Assembly: GCA_913775795.1 (NCBI GenBank)
Contig: CAJYLT010000010.1
Location: 1 to 54,293 of the forward strand
Length of the DNA: 54,293 nucleotides
Direction of reading: 5' to 3'
DNA from: an uncultured Sphingomonas sp.
GTDB taxonomy: Bacteria > Pseudomonadota > Alphaproteobacteria > Sphingomonadales > Sphingomonadaceae
The translations under genes were made by a program, and so were the position numbers. Shown in pieces: positions 1-11,506 of the stretch. Below the pieces are notes generated by a model, which saw only the letters and a program-made list of their open reading frames with translations, was not told the DNA's origin and searched no databases. The first letter of the stretch is position 1; each line of letters begins with the position of its first letter.

Positions 1-678
1 GTGGTCGGCGGGTCGATGGGCGGGATGCAGGCGCTAAGCTGGGCCGCGACGTTCCCTGAACGCGTCGCCGCCGCGGTGGTCATCGCCTCCACCGCGCGGC
101 ATTCGGCGCAGAATATCGCCTTTCACGAGGTGGGGCGGCAGGCGATCATGGCCGATCCCAACTGGAACGGCGGCGACTATTACGAGAGCACGCCCCCCGC
201 CGCGGGCTTGGCCGTCGCGCGGATGGCGGCGCACATCACCTATCTGTCCGAAGCGGGGCTGACCGAGAAGTTTGGCCGGCGATTGCAAGCACGCGAGGCC
301 AAATCGTTCGGCTTCGACGCCGATTTCCAGGTCGAAAGCTACCTGCGGCATCAGGGCCTCGCCTTCACCGACCGCTTCGACGCCAACGCCTATCTCTACA
401 TCACCCGCGCGCTCGACTATTTCGACCTGGCCGAGGAGCATGGCGGCGTCCTCGCCAACGCGTTCCGGGGGACGGCGACGCGCTTCTGCCTCGTCAGCTT
501 CGACACCGACTGGCTCTATCCGACGCGCGAAAGCCGCGCGGTGGTGCAGGCGCTGCATGCCGCGGGCGCGGCGGCGAGCTTCGTCGAACTTTCCTCCCCC
601 TTCGGCCATGACGCGTTCCTGCTCGACAGCCCCGAACTGAATCGGGTGGTCGGGGGGTTTCTGGGGAACGGCCGATGA
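1..678 (+). CDS. metX: Homoserine O-acyltransferase MetX, 3' part only
   Basis: C-terminal 225 residues of a MetX-type alpha/beta hydrolase; the gene begins before the window, and the GTG at base 1 is an internal Val, not a start. The nucleophile elbow GGSMGGMQ is visible at the very edge (Ser at visible residue 5). The other triad members fit Asp in DTDWLYP (residue 170) and His in FGHDAFLLD (residue 203). The family transfers an acetyl or succinyl group from the CoA thioester to L-homoserine, the first committed step of methionine synthesis; which acyl group is used cannot be told from this part. The stop overlaps the metW start (ATGA), the usual metXW pairing. Confidence 0.93.
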   Translation: MVGGSMGGMQALSWAATFPERVAAAVVIASTARHSAQNIAFHEVGRQAIMADPNWNGGDYYESTPPAAGLAVARMAAHITYLSEAGLTEKFGRRLQAREAKSFGFDADFQVESYLRHQGLAFTDRFDANAYLYITRALDYFDLAEEHGGVLANAFRGTATRFCLVSFDTDWLYPTRESRAVVQALHAAGAAASFVELSSPFGHDAFLLDSPELNRVVGGFLGNGR

Positions 679-1262
679 ATCTCCGCCCCGACCTTGCGAT
701 CATCGCGAAGAACGTCGCGCCGGGGTCGCGCGTGCTCGACGTGGGGTGCGGCGACGGCGCGCTGATGGCGGCGCTGCGCGACGCGGCGAACGTCGATGCG
801 CGCGGGCTGGAGCTCGATCCCGCCAACGTCGCCGCGGCAGTGGGGCGCGGGCTATCGGTGGTGCAGGGCGATGCCGACACCGACCTCGCCGACTATCCCG
901 ACCAAAGCTTCGACTATGCGATCCTCAGCCAGACGCTTCAGACGACGATGCGCCCGCATGTCGTGCTGGACGAACTGCTGCGGATCGGTCGGCGCGCGTT
1001 CGTCAGCTTCCCCAATTTCGCGCACTGGCGCGTGCGCGTGTCGCTGCTGTGGGGCGGGCGCATGCCGGTGACGCGGTTGCTGCCGCTCGCTTGGTACGAG
1101 ACGCCGAACATCCACCACGTCACGATCGACGATTTCCGCGCCTTCGTCCGCGAGCAGGGGCTGGCGGTCGAGGGCGCGTGGTTCCTGTCGGACGGACGGC
1201 CCGCCCGCCCCGCCGCGGCGAACGTCTTCGCCGAGCACGCGGTGTTTTTGCTCAGGCGGTAA
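675..1262 (+). CDS. metW: Methionine biosynthesis protein MetW
   Basis: 195 residues, the normal MetW length. It is a class I SAM-methyltransferase-like protein with motif [10 protein letters not shown] near residues 20-28 and the family sequence SFPNFAHW further on. It starts at an ATG that overlaps the metX stop by four bases, so translation is probably coupled. MetW is known to travel with metX and to support homoserine acylation; its exact activity differs between reports. The 3' end runs 11 bases into the convergent DUF1206 gene. Confidence 0.93.
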   Translation: MNLRPDLAIIAKNVAPGSRVLDVGCGDGALMAALRDAANVDARGLELDPANVAAAVGRGLSVVQGDADTDLADYPDQSFDYAILSQTLQTTMRPHVVLDELLRIGRRAFVSFPNFAHWRVRVSLLWGGRMPVTRLLPLAWYETPNIHHVTIDDFRAFVREQGLAVEGAWFLSDGRPARPAAANVFAEHAVFLLRR

Positions 1263-2037
1263 GCTTGCGAACCCAGGCGGTATCGCAGACGTCGCGATAG
1301 CGCGCCATGACGAGGCTGAAGACGCCGAACAGCATCAGCCCGCCAGCCACCCCCGCGAACAGCCAGCCGCGCCCGTCATAGGCGGCCAGCGCGTCCTGGA
1401 ACCCCACTTCGTCCGCCTCGCCCGACCGCCCGAGATCGACCAGCGCCCAGGCGATCGCCGCAAAGACCGCCGCCCGCGCGGCATAGCCGATGCGGCCGAC
1501 GACCTCGCTCCAGTGCGGCGCATCGCGGGTGAGCAGGCGCATGAAATTGGCGCTCCATGCCTTTTCGGCCTGCGCGAAGGCCGCGATGCCGAAGCCGATG
1601 CCGACGACGATCAGGAGCGCCCAGCCGAACGGCAGCCCGAGCGCATAGGCGGTGGCATCGCGCCCCGCCGCGCCGTCATCGGGCTGCGTCCCCCACGCGA
1701 ACAGCGCGGCGGCACCATAAGCCAGCCCGAAATGCGCGAAGCCGCTGAGCGCGTGGCCGGCGCGCTTGGCGATCCCCTTGGCATCGTCGCCATCGGCCTC
1801 GAGATCGACATAGGCACCGTAAAGCCGGAACAGACCGTACGCCGCCAGCCCGACCGCCAGTGCCGCGGTCAGCGCCTCCCCACCGGGAATGCGCGACAGG
1901 GGCGAGAGCACGCTCGTCGTCCCCTCCGCGCGGCCGGTCGCCAGCGACAGATAGCCGAGCGCGAAATAGATGATCGTCCGCGCCAGATAACCGATGCGCG
2001 CCAGCATCGCGATGCGTTCGTCGGGCTTCATCGGCAT
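1252..2037 (-). CDS. DUF1206 family membrane protein
   Basis: 261 residues, mostly hydrophobic, organised as three successive two-helix units (about residues 10-75, 90-155 and 180-255). Each unit begins with a recurring phrase of the type RIGYxAR (residues 15-21, and again near 183), as expected for DUF1206, whose function is unknown. The ATG at 2037 is preceded by a good ribosome binding site, AGGGGAG, six bases upstream. It lies downstream of the hydrolase-like gene on the same strand and is convergent with metW, overlapping its 3' end by 11 bases. Membrane location is inferred from the helices. Confidence 0.85.
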   Translation of the reverse strand: MPMKPDERIAMLARIGYLARTIIYFALGYLSLATGRAEGTTSVLSPLSRIPGGEALTAALAVGLAAYGLFRLYGAYVDLEADGDDAKGIAKRAGHALSGFAHFGLAYGAAALFAWGTQPDDGAAGRDATAYALGLPFGWALLIVVGIGFGIAAFAQAEKAWSANFMRLLTRDAPHWSEVVGRIGYAARAAVFAAIAWALVDLGRSGEADEVGFQDALAAYDGRGWLFAGVAGGLMLFGVFSLVMARYRDVCDTAWVRKLTA

Positions 2038-2085
2038 TCTCGCTCCCCTTGTAACGGGGGCGTAACGCCGCTTAGCGCAAAAGGA

Positions 2086-2625
2086 TCAGCGGACCACGCC
2101 GAGCCACAGCCGCTCGCCGCGGCTCACTTCGCGTTCGACCACCGCGGCGGTGAAGCGCTGGACCGCACGCTGGGCGCGGACGAACGGCCCCTCGTCGCCC
2201 TCGACGACGCTGCTGCCCCAGCCGTCGGCCAGCGCGCGCATCTCCGCATCGCCGACGACGACCGAGGGAAAGGGCAGCGCGACGCGCGGCGAGGCGAAGC
2301 GCGCCTCGTCCTTGGCGCCGGGCTCGAAGAACAGCGCGCCGGCAACGCGGCCGACATAATCGGCGGGCGACAGCCGCGCCCACCAGGCGGCGGCGAAGCA
2401 CCCCGCCCCCTCCGCCACCAAGAGCACCGCGCGATCGGCATCGAGCACGGCCCGGTCGATCTTGGCGGCAAGCAGGTTGCGGTCGGACAGCCGGCGCGCA
2501 CGAACGGGCACATGCCCGCTCCCCGCCGCCGGCCAGTCGAGCAGCCGGGACCAGGCAGGGACGCGCCGCTCGGCCAGCGTGACGACCGAGAAGCGATTGG
2601 CAAGCGCAGGCAGAGCAAGATCCAT
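2086..2625 (-). CDS. RBBP9/YdeN-like alpha/beta hydrolase, apparently without catalytic motif
   Basis: 179 residues. The ATG at 2625 has GGAG upstream and marks where coding begins; the much longer open frame continuing to 5634 is only the antisense of the kinase gene. The layout matches the RBBP9 serine hydrolase fold: an N-terminal strand then PAWSRLLDWP, a core LLVAEGAGCFAAAWWA, and a C-terminal FPSVVVGDAEMRALADGWGS resembling the usual segment of these proteins around the acidic triad residue. The nucleophile elbow, normally GHSLG, reads AEGAG, so the Ser is missing, and the usual C-terminal His segment is not seen. It is probably a non-catalytic relative or a strongly diverged enzyme. 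Family assignment is moderate. Confidence 0.7.
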   Translation of the reverse strand: MDLALPALANRFSVVTLAERRVPAWSRLLDWPAAGSGHVPVRARRLSDRNLLAAKIDRAVLDADRAVLLVAEGAGCFAAAWWARLSPADYVGRVAGALFFEPGAKDEARFASPRVALPFPSVVVGDAEMRALADGWGSSVVEGDEGPFVRAQRAVQRFTAAVVEREVSRGERLWLGVVR

Positions 2626-2812
2626 CGCCGCGACTCCATTGAAAGGCCGTTCAGCAAAACTACAGCAACGCCGTGGGCGATCAACTGCGCAAGCTGCAAT
2701 CGGCTCCGAAGCGCCGCGAGTCGCACCGATCGACCGATGAACCGCTGCGACGGGGCATCGGCGCGCGGGACCCCCGCCCTTTTCCGTGCTTGTCGGTGCG
2801 TGAGCGGACTGA

Positions 2813-2830
2813 AATAAGGCGCGCTTTATT
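2813..2830. promoter_or_regulatory. AT-armed palindrome upstream of the hybrid kinase
   Basis: AATAAGGCGCGCTTTATT is an 18-base near-perfect palindrome (one mismatched pair) placed 24 bases before the kinase start. Its A/T-rich arms stand out in this GC-rich DNA. It may be an operator or part of the promoter; no regulator can be named. Confidence 0.3.
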
Positions 2831-2853
2831 GTCCGTGCGAGTCCCCGCGTCCG

Positions 2854-5930
<3,077 letters not shown>

Positions 5931-5946
<16 letters not shown>

Positions 5947-6806
5947 ACGATCGCGCCTTCGCGGCGCACGAGGCGATCGAGCTCGACCTGCTGCTCGAGG
6001 CGATCCACCGCCACCATCATTACGATTTTCGCGGCTATTCGCGCGCCTCGCTTCAGCGGCGCGTCGATCGGGCGATGCGGCGCTTCGGCCTCGACAGCCT
6101 GTCGCAGCTCCAGCATCACATCCTGCGAGAGCCCAAGGTCTTCAACGAGCTGATGGGCTTTCTCACCATCCAGGTGAGCGAGCTGTTCCGCGATCCGCAT
6201 TATTACAAGGCGCTGCGCGAGCACGTCGTCCCGCACCTGCGCACCTGGCCCTCCCTCAAGGTGTGGATCGCCGGCTGTGCGAACGGCGAGGAGTTCTATT
6301 CGCTCGCCATCCTGTTCCGCGAGGAGGGGCTGGAGGATCGCACGCTCTTCTATTGCACCGACATCAGCCCCGCCGCGCTCGAAAAGGCCGAAGCCGGCAT
6401 CTACGATGTCGAGCGCATCCCCCAGTTCACCGAGAACCATCGGCGGTCGGGCGGCAAATCCTCGCTCTCCGACTATTATACCGCCGCCTATGGCGCCGCC
6501 GTCTTCGACAAGTCGCTGCGCCGCCGCGCGGTGTTCGCCGAGCACAACCTCGCCAGCGACGAGGTGTTCTCGGAGATGCAGCTCATCTCCAGCCGCAACG
6601 TCCTCATCTATTTCGACCGCGAGCTTCAGGATCGAGCGATCGGCCTGTTCGGCGACTCGCTGGTGCGCGGTGGTTTCCTCGGCCTCGGCTCGAAGGAGAC
6701 GCTGCGCTTTTCCAGCCAGTCGGCCGCGTTCGACGATTTTGACGAGCGCGAAAAGCTGTACCGCCGCAACCGAACCGCGTTAGGACGCGCGAACCATGCC
6801 GCCTGA
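5931..6806 (+). CDS. CheR-type protein glutamate methyltransferase
   Basis: 291 residues. The ATG at 5931 overlaps the kinase stop by 16 bases; an earlier in-frame ATG at 5793 would only read the kinase out of frame. An N-terminal helical CheR domain (about 10-85, with FRGYSRASLQRRV) precedes the SAM-binding domain, with VWIAGCANGEEFYSLA at residues 111-126 and ISSRNVLIYFD, the family signature. The canonical AGCSTGEEPYS is changed to AGCANGEEFYS. CheR enzymes methylate chemoreceptors, but no receptor, CheA, CheW or CheB gene is in the window, so its substrate may be a partner in this kinase operon. It overlaps the following gene by 11 bases. Confidence 0.9.
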
Positions 6807-8637
6807 ACCCGTCAAGATCCTCGCTGTCGACGATATCGAGGAAAACCTCGTCGCGCTGGAAGCGTTGCTGCGCCGCGACGACGTGCAGTTCATTACCGCG
6901 CGCTCGGGCGTGGAGGCGCTGGAGGCGCTGCTCGTCCACGACATCGCCCTCGCGCTGCTCGACGTGCAGATGCCCGGCATGGACGGGTTCGAGCTGGCCG
7001 AGCTGATGCGCGGGACCGAGCGGACGCGGCGCGTGCCGATCATCTTCGTCACTGCCGCCGGCCCGGACGAGCGGCGCACGTTCCGCGGATACGGCACCGG
7101 CGCGGTCGATTACCTCTTCAAGCCGCTCGACCCGCACATCGTGCGCAGCAAGGTCGATATCTTCGTCGAGCTTTGCCGTCAGCGTCAGGAACTCGCCCGC
7201 CAGCGCGACGACCATGCGGCCGCGCTCGCCAAGCTTCACGCCCACCACGACAACTCCCCGCTCGCCTATGTCGAGATCGGCCCCGACCAGCGCATCACCG
7301 GCTGGTCCGACAGCGCGGAGCGCCTGTTCGGCTGGCGCCTGTCCGAGGTGGCGGGCTTCCGCCCCGACGATCTCGAATGGCTCGATGCGGGTCATGCGGG
7401 CGCGTTCGGCGAGCTGATCGGCGGCATGATCGCCGGCCATCGCCCGCGCGCCGTCCATGCGATGCGGATGCGCAACGCGGTCGGCCTGACGCTGGAGGTC
7501 GAATGCTATTGCTCGGCGCTGCTCGACGCCGCCGGCCGCCTCGCCTCGATCGGTATCCAGATTCTCGACGTGACCGAGCGCAAGCGCGCCGAGGAAACGC
7601 AGCGGCTGCTGATCGGCGAGCTCAACCACCGGGTGAAGAACACGCTCGCCTCGGTCCAGGCGATCGCGTCGCAGACGCTGCGCCATTCGACCGGCCCTTC
7701 GGACTTCGCGCCGACCTTCATCGGCCGCATCCACGCCCTCGCGCGCGCGCATTCGCTGTTGAGTGCCACCACGTGGCAGGGCGCGTCGCTGCGCGAACTG
7801 GTCGAGGGGCAATTGCTGACCGGCACCGTCGCGGCGAGCCAGCTCGTCATCGACGGCCCCGATGTCGATCTTGCCCCCGAACCGGCGCTGCATCTGGCGC
7901 TGGTGCTGCACGAGCTTGTCACCAACGCGCATAAATATGGTGCGCTGTCGGTGCCGGCCGGCACCGCGTCGCTGCGCTGGACGCGCGCCAAGGGCCAATT
8001 GCTGCTCGAATGGCAGGAGCGCGGCGGGCCGCCCGTCGCCGCACCGCAGCGCCGCGGCTTCGGCTCGGCGTTGATCGAGCGGAGTCTCCGCGCCGAGGGC
8101 GGCGGGGCCGAGGCCGAGTTCGCGCCCGAGGGGCTGACCTGGCGCCTGCGCCTCCCCTCCAACGCGCGCCTCCACACCGCGCCGCGCCCGATCGTCGCCG
8201 AGCCGGTGGCGGCACGGCCCGCCGACCCGCTGTCGCTGACGGGCAAGCGCATCCTCGTGGTCGAGGACGAGCCGCTCGTCGCGCTCGAACTGGGGCAGGT
8301 GCTGAACGATGCCGGCGCGGTGGTGATCGGCCCGGCCGCCAGCGCCGCGCACGCGCTGGCGCTGATCGGGACCGAGCCGGTCGATGCCGCGCTCCTCGAC
8401 GGCAATCTTCAGGGCGAGATGGTCGATGCCATCGCGCTGGCGCTTCAGGGGCGCGGCGTGCCGTTCCTGTTCGTCAGCGGCTATGGCCGCGACCACCTGC
8501 CCGCCGGGTTCGATGCGGTGCCGATCGTCGCCAAGCCGTTCGCCGCGCCCGCCTTGGTCGCCGCCGCGGCCGCGCTGTTCGCCGACGCGCCCGCGCCCAT
8601 CGTCGCCACGCCGATCGTCCCGATACCAGGCGCCTGA
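6796..8637 (+). CDS. REC-PAS-HWE histidine kinase-REC hybrid sensor
   Basis: 613 residues, soluble. An N-terminal receiver (phospho-Asp56 in LLDVQMPGMDG, Lys in LFKPLD) is followed by a PAS domain (about 140-265, ending DVTERKRAEE). Next is an HWE-family kinase domain with GELNHRVKN (His278), ELVTNAHKYG for ATP binding and the W-x-E pair in LLLEWQERGGP. A second receiver (Asp535 in LLDGNLQGE, Lys in VAKPF) closes the protein. HWE kinases are characteristic of alphaproteobacteria and often feed the general stress response or light and redox sensing. The two receivers suggest that it takes phosphate from the upstream multi-receiver kinase and passes it on. It is the last gene of the three-gene overlapping operon. 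Confidence 0.93.
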   Translation: MPPEPVKILAVDDIEENLVALEALLRRDDVQFITARSGVEALEALLVHDIALALLDVQMPGMDGFELAELMRGTERTRRVPIIFVTAAGPDERRTFRGYGTGAVDYLFKPLDPHIVRSKVDIFVELCRQRQELARQRDDHAAALAKLHAHHDNSPLAYVEIGPDQRITGWSDSAERLFGWRLSEVAGFRPDDLEWLDAGHAGAFGELIGGMIAGHRPRAVHAMRMRNAVGLTLEVECYCSALLDAAGRLASIGIQILDVTERKRAEETQRLLIGELNHRVKNTLASVQAIASQTLRHSTGPSDFAPTFIGRIHALARAHSLLSATTWQGASLRELVEGQLLTGTVAASQLVIDGPDVDLAPEPALHLALVLHELVTNAHKYGALSVPAGTASLRWTRAKGQLLLEWQERGGPPVAAPQRRGFGSALIERSLRAEGGGAEAEFAPEGLTWRLRLPSNARLHTAPRPIVAEPVAARPADPLSLTGKRILVVEDEPLVALELGQVLNDAGAVVIGPAASAAHALALIGTEPVDAALLDGNLQGEMVDAIALALQGRGVPFLFVSGYGRDHLPAGFDAVPIVAKPFAAPALVAAAAALFADAPAPIVATPIVPIPGA

Positions 8638-8641
8638 ACGC

Positions 8642-8669
8642 GAAAAACCCCGGTCGGATGTCCGACCGG
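8642..8669 (-). terminator. Rho-independent terminator, minus strand
   Basis: An eight-pair stem CCGGTCGG/CCGACCGG (8650-8657 and 8662-8669, loop ATGT) is followed on the minus strand by GG and five T (8643-8647 on the plus strand are A). It would stop transcription of the flagellin gene about 120 bases after its stop codon and shields the convergent kinase gene. The plus strand lacks a T run, so it looks one-directional. Confidence 0.7.
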
Positions 8670-8786
8670 AGTTCTCGCCTTGCCGTGTCCGCTGTCCCGG
8701 CGGACCGGCCGGGCCGGCGCCTTCCGCCCTCATTCAAGGGGGGAGGCGGGCGGCGCCGGTTACGCTCTACTCTTTGGCCGGTCCGC

Positions 8787-9617
8787 TTAGCGGAGCAGCG
8801 ACAGCACGCCCTGCTGCGACTGGTTCGCCTGGCTCAGCATCGCGGTCGACGCCTGGCTCAGGATCTGCGCCTTGGCGAGCTGCGTCGTCTCGGCCGAGAA
8901 GTCGGCGTCCTCGATGCGGCTGCGCGCGTCGGTCAGGTTGGTCATGTTGTTGGTCAGGTTGTTGACCACCGACTGGAGGCGGTTCTGGCCCGCACCCAGC
9001 TTGGCGCGCGCCGTCGCGATCGCCTTGAGGTCGGTGTCGACCGCATCGATCGTCGCGTTGGCCGTCGTGCCGTCGGCGCCCGAGACGTCGTACGAGCCCG
9101 CCGCACCGCCGCTGGCGGCCAGCGTGGTCAGGTCGGCCATCTGCAGGTCGACCTTGTCGGCGGCGTTCGCTCCGGTCTGGATCGTCACCGTCGCGGCCGA
9201 GCCGTCGAACAGCTTGACGCCGTTGAACTCGGTGTTGGTGATGACCTGATCCATCTGCGCGGTCAGCTCGTCGACTTCGGCCTGGATGTTGTCGCGGTCG
9301 GTTTCCGAATAGGTGCCCGACGACGACTGGACCGACAGCTCGCGGACGCGCTGCAGCATGTTGGTGACTTCGCCCATCGCGCCTTCGGCGGTCTGCGCCA
9401 GGCTGATGCCGTCGTTCGAATTGCGGATCGCCTGGTTCATGCCCTTGATGCTCGAGGTCATCGACTGGGCGATGGCGAGGCCGGCGGCGTCGTCCTTGGC
9501 GCCGTTGATGCGCTTGCCGGTCGACAGACGCTCCATCGACGACTTGAGGGCTTCACCCGCCGAGGTGGCGGCGTTCGCTGCACGAAGCGAACCGATGTTG
9601 GTTCCGATTACGGTCAT
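8787..9617 (-). CDS. fliC: Flagellin
   Basis: 276 residues, a short alphaproteobacterial-type flagellin. The N-terminal D0/D1 helices are clear ([16 protein letters not shown], then [20 protein letters not shown]), as are the C-terminal D1/D0 helices ([21 protein letters not shown] and the ending QQGVLSLLR). The variable middle (about 150-205) is brief, so the filament surface domain is minimal. GGAG sits seven bases before the ATG. It is transcribed away from the large flagellar operon across a 258-base gap. Export goes through the FliPQR/FlhB gate with FliS as chaperone, both encoded to the right. No convincing sigma-28 or sigma-54 box was found by eye in the gap. Confidence 0.97.
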   Translation of the reverse strand: MTVIGTNIGSLRAANAATSAGEALKSSMERLSTGKRINGAKDDAAGLAIAQSMTSSIKGMNQAIRNSNDGISLAQTAEGAMGEVTNMLQRVRELSVQSSSGTYSETDRDNIQAEVDELTAQMDQVITNTEFNGVKLFDGSAATVTIQTGANAADKVDLQMADLTTLAASGGAAGSYDVSGADGTTANATIDAVDTDLKAIATARAKLGAGQNRLQSVVNNLTNNMTNLTDARSRIEDADFSAETTQLAKAQILSQASTAMLSQANQSQQGVLSLLR

Positions 9618-9875
9618 TGTCCGATCTCCATAGTTCCCGGACCGCCCTGAGGCCCCCCCGAACGAAAACCTCGGGGCTGGGCAGTCATGCCGGGGAACGA
9701 CCGCGCCGCGGCGGGCTTAAGCGAAAAAATCGACGGCCCCTCGCCCACGCACCCGGATTTCAACCCCGTACGTGCGCGGGGGATACAGGAGCGGAAAATT
9801 CTTGCCGGGGGCGGCAGATTTTACCGGGCATTAACTATCGTAAGTGCATGGATGAGTCCTCAAGGGGGCCAATCA

Positions 9876-11132
9876 ATGTCGTCGATCATTCCGTCGCGCG
9901 CCGTCCAGCGCGACCATTTCCTGCTTTTGTCGATGCTTCGCACCGCCGGGCTCGAAATCGCCGAGCCCGACTCGGCGCCGCGTCCGGGGGATCGCTTCCT
10001 CGTCGCGGGCGGCGAGATGGCGGCGGTGCCGGCGCGCACGATGATCGTGGCGGCGGGGCGCCAGATCGCCCGGCCGTTCGGCGACGGCACCCCTGCGATG
10101 ATCGGCTTCGATCCCGCCGACGCGGCGACCGGCGCGGGTTATGCCGCCGCGATGCTGCGCGGGCCCGAGGCGGCCGTGGCGGCGGACCCCGAAAGCATGG
10201 CGCTGTTCGCGCTGGCCGAGCGGGTGGGCCGCAGCGACATCACCGTCCTGATCGGCGGCCCCACCGGCACCGGCAAGGAAGTGATGGCCCGCGCGATCCA
10301 CCGCGCCTCCGACCGCCGCGACGGCCCGTTCGTGGCGATCAACTGCGCCGCGCTCCCCGAAACGATGCTGGAGGCGATGCTGTTCGGGCATACCAAGGGC
10401 TCGTTCACCGGCGCGTCGTCGGGTGGGCAGGGCTTCTTCCGCGCGGCGAATGGCGGCACGCTCCTCCTCGACGAGATCGCCGAGATGCCGCTGCCGCTTC
10501 AGGCCAAGCTGCTGCGCGCTCTCCAGGAACGCGAAGTCGTGCCGATCGGCGCAACCGAGCCGGAAAAGATCGACGTGCGCGTCATCGCCTGCGCCAACCG
10601 CGACCTTCAGGCCGAGGTGGCCGAGGGCCGCTTCCGCGCCGACCTCTACTACCGCCTCTCGGTCTTCCCGCTGACGACCCGCGCGCTGGCCGAGCGGCCC
10701 GCCGATATCGCCGCGCTGGCGACCGCGATGCTGGTCCGGCACGGCGGCAGCCGCGCGCAGCTTCCCTGGCTTTCGTCGGAGGCGCTGGCGAAGCTAGAGG
10801 GCCATGACTGGCCCGGCAATGTCCGCGAGCTCGAAAACGTGATCCAGCGCGCGCTGCTCCTGTCCGCCGGCGAGCGGATCGAGGCGGGCGACATCATCTT
10901 CGACCGCCCCGCCGCCCGCCCCGTCGTCGCCAACGACGAGGGTAATGGCCGCCTGTCGAACATCGTCCAGATGCACGAGTTCCAGGCGATCCGCGAGACG
11001 CTGGCCGCCTGCAACGGCAGCCGGATCGAAACCGCCCGCCGCCTCGGCATCTCCGAGCGGACGCTGCGCTATCGCCTTGCCCGGCTTCGCGAACAGGGTG
11101 ACGCCGGCCTCGACCGGAGGGCTACGGCATGA
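9876..11132 (+). CDS. flbD: Sigma-54-dependent flagellar activator, FlbD-like
   Basis: 418 residues from the ATG at 9876, which has AGGGGG before it; an earlier in-frame ATG at 9687 lies in non-coding-looking leader. The N-terminal 100 residues are diverged and show no clear receiver phosphorylation site. The AAA+ domain (about 105-335) has Walker [10 protein letters not shown], the sigma-54 contact loop as GSFTGA (residues 175-180, usually GAFTGA) and Walker [13 protein letters not shown] Fis-type helix-turn-helix ends the protein ([20 protein letters not shown]). Position at the head of the fli operon and divergent from flagellin fits a class II flagellar regulator. The stop overlaps the fliE start (ATGA). 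Confidence 0.9.
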   Translation: MSSIIPSRAVQRDHFLLLSMLRTAGLEIAEPDSAPRPGDRFLVAGGEMAAVPARTMIVAAGRQIARPFGDGTPAMIGFDPADAATGAGYAAAMLRGPEAAVAADPESMALFALAERVGRSDITVLIGGPTGTGKEVMARAIHRASDRRDGPFVAINCAALPETMLEAMLFGHTKGSFTGASSGGQGFFRAANGGTLLLDEIAEMPLPLQAKLLRALQEREVVPIGATEPEKIDVRVIACANRDLQAEVAEGRFRADLYYRLSVFPLTTRALAERPADIAALATAMLVRHGGSRAQLPWLSSEALAKLEGHDWPGNVRELENVIQRALLLSAGERIEAGDIIFDRPAARPVVANDEGNGRLSNIVQMHEFQAIRETLAACNGSRIETARRLGISERTLRYRLARLREQGDAGLDRRATA

Positions 11133-11500
11133 GCGTTTCCGGCGTCGGCGGCGCGATGAGCGTCGACCGGATCATGGCGATGCGCCAGCAGATCCTCGAG
11201 AAGAACCAGGCGCTGTCGCGTGCCGGGACCGACGTGGCGGCGCCCGCCATCGGTGCGCCCGCGCGCAGCACGCCCGCCGCGACCGACTTCGCGGCGACGC
11301 TCGAAAGCGCGCTCGGCCAGGTCAACCGCCAGCAGCACCAGGCAAGCGAGCTGTCCGCCGCCTATGAACGCGGCGAAACCATCGACATCGCCAAGGTGAT
11401 GCTCGCCCGCCAGCAGGCCTCGGTCGGTTTCGAAGCCACGCTGCAAGTCCGCAACAAGCTGTTGTCCGCCTACAAGGACATCATGAGCATGCCGGTGTAA
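11129..11500 (+). CDS. fliE: Flagellar hook-basal body protein FliE
   Basis: 123 residues. The conserved C-terminal part VMLARQQASVGFEATLQVRNKLLSAYKDIMSMPV, with its central portion at about residues 88-118, is diagnostic of FliE, which joins the MS ring to the rod and is an early export substrate. The N-terminal half is helical then Ala/Pro-rich, as usual. The ATG overlaps the regulator's stop by four bases and fliF follows after six bases. Confidence 0.95.
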   Translation: MSVSGVGGAMSVDRIMAMRQQILEKNQALSRAGTDVAAPAIGAPARSTPAATDFAATLESALGQVNRQQHQASELSAAYERGETIDIAKVMLARQQASVGFEATLQVRNKLLSAYKDIMSMPV

Positions 11501-11506
11501 CGCGCC

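Noticed and set aside
6604..8733. 709-codon minus-strand open frame
   Set aside because: Antisense to CheR and the HWE kinase; no domains or start signals.
8670..8786. A gene between the HWE kinase and flagellin
   Set aside because: Only G/C-rich sequence with short stems and a piece resembling the GGGAGG repeat; no supported frame.
9618..9875. Sigma-54 or sigma-28 promoter between flagellin and the activator
   Set aside because: GG-N10-GC pairs such as those near 9690 and 9778 and a GG-N9-GC at about 9792 do not fit the full consensus; not claimed.
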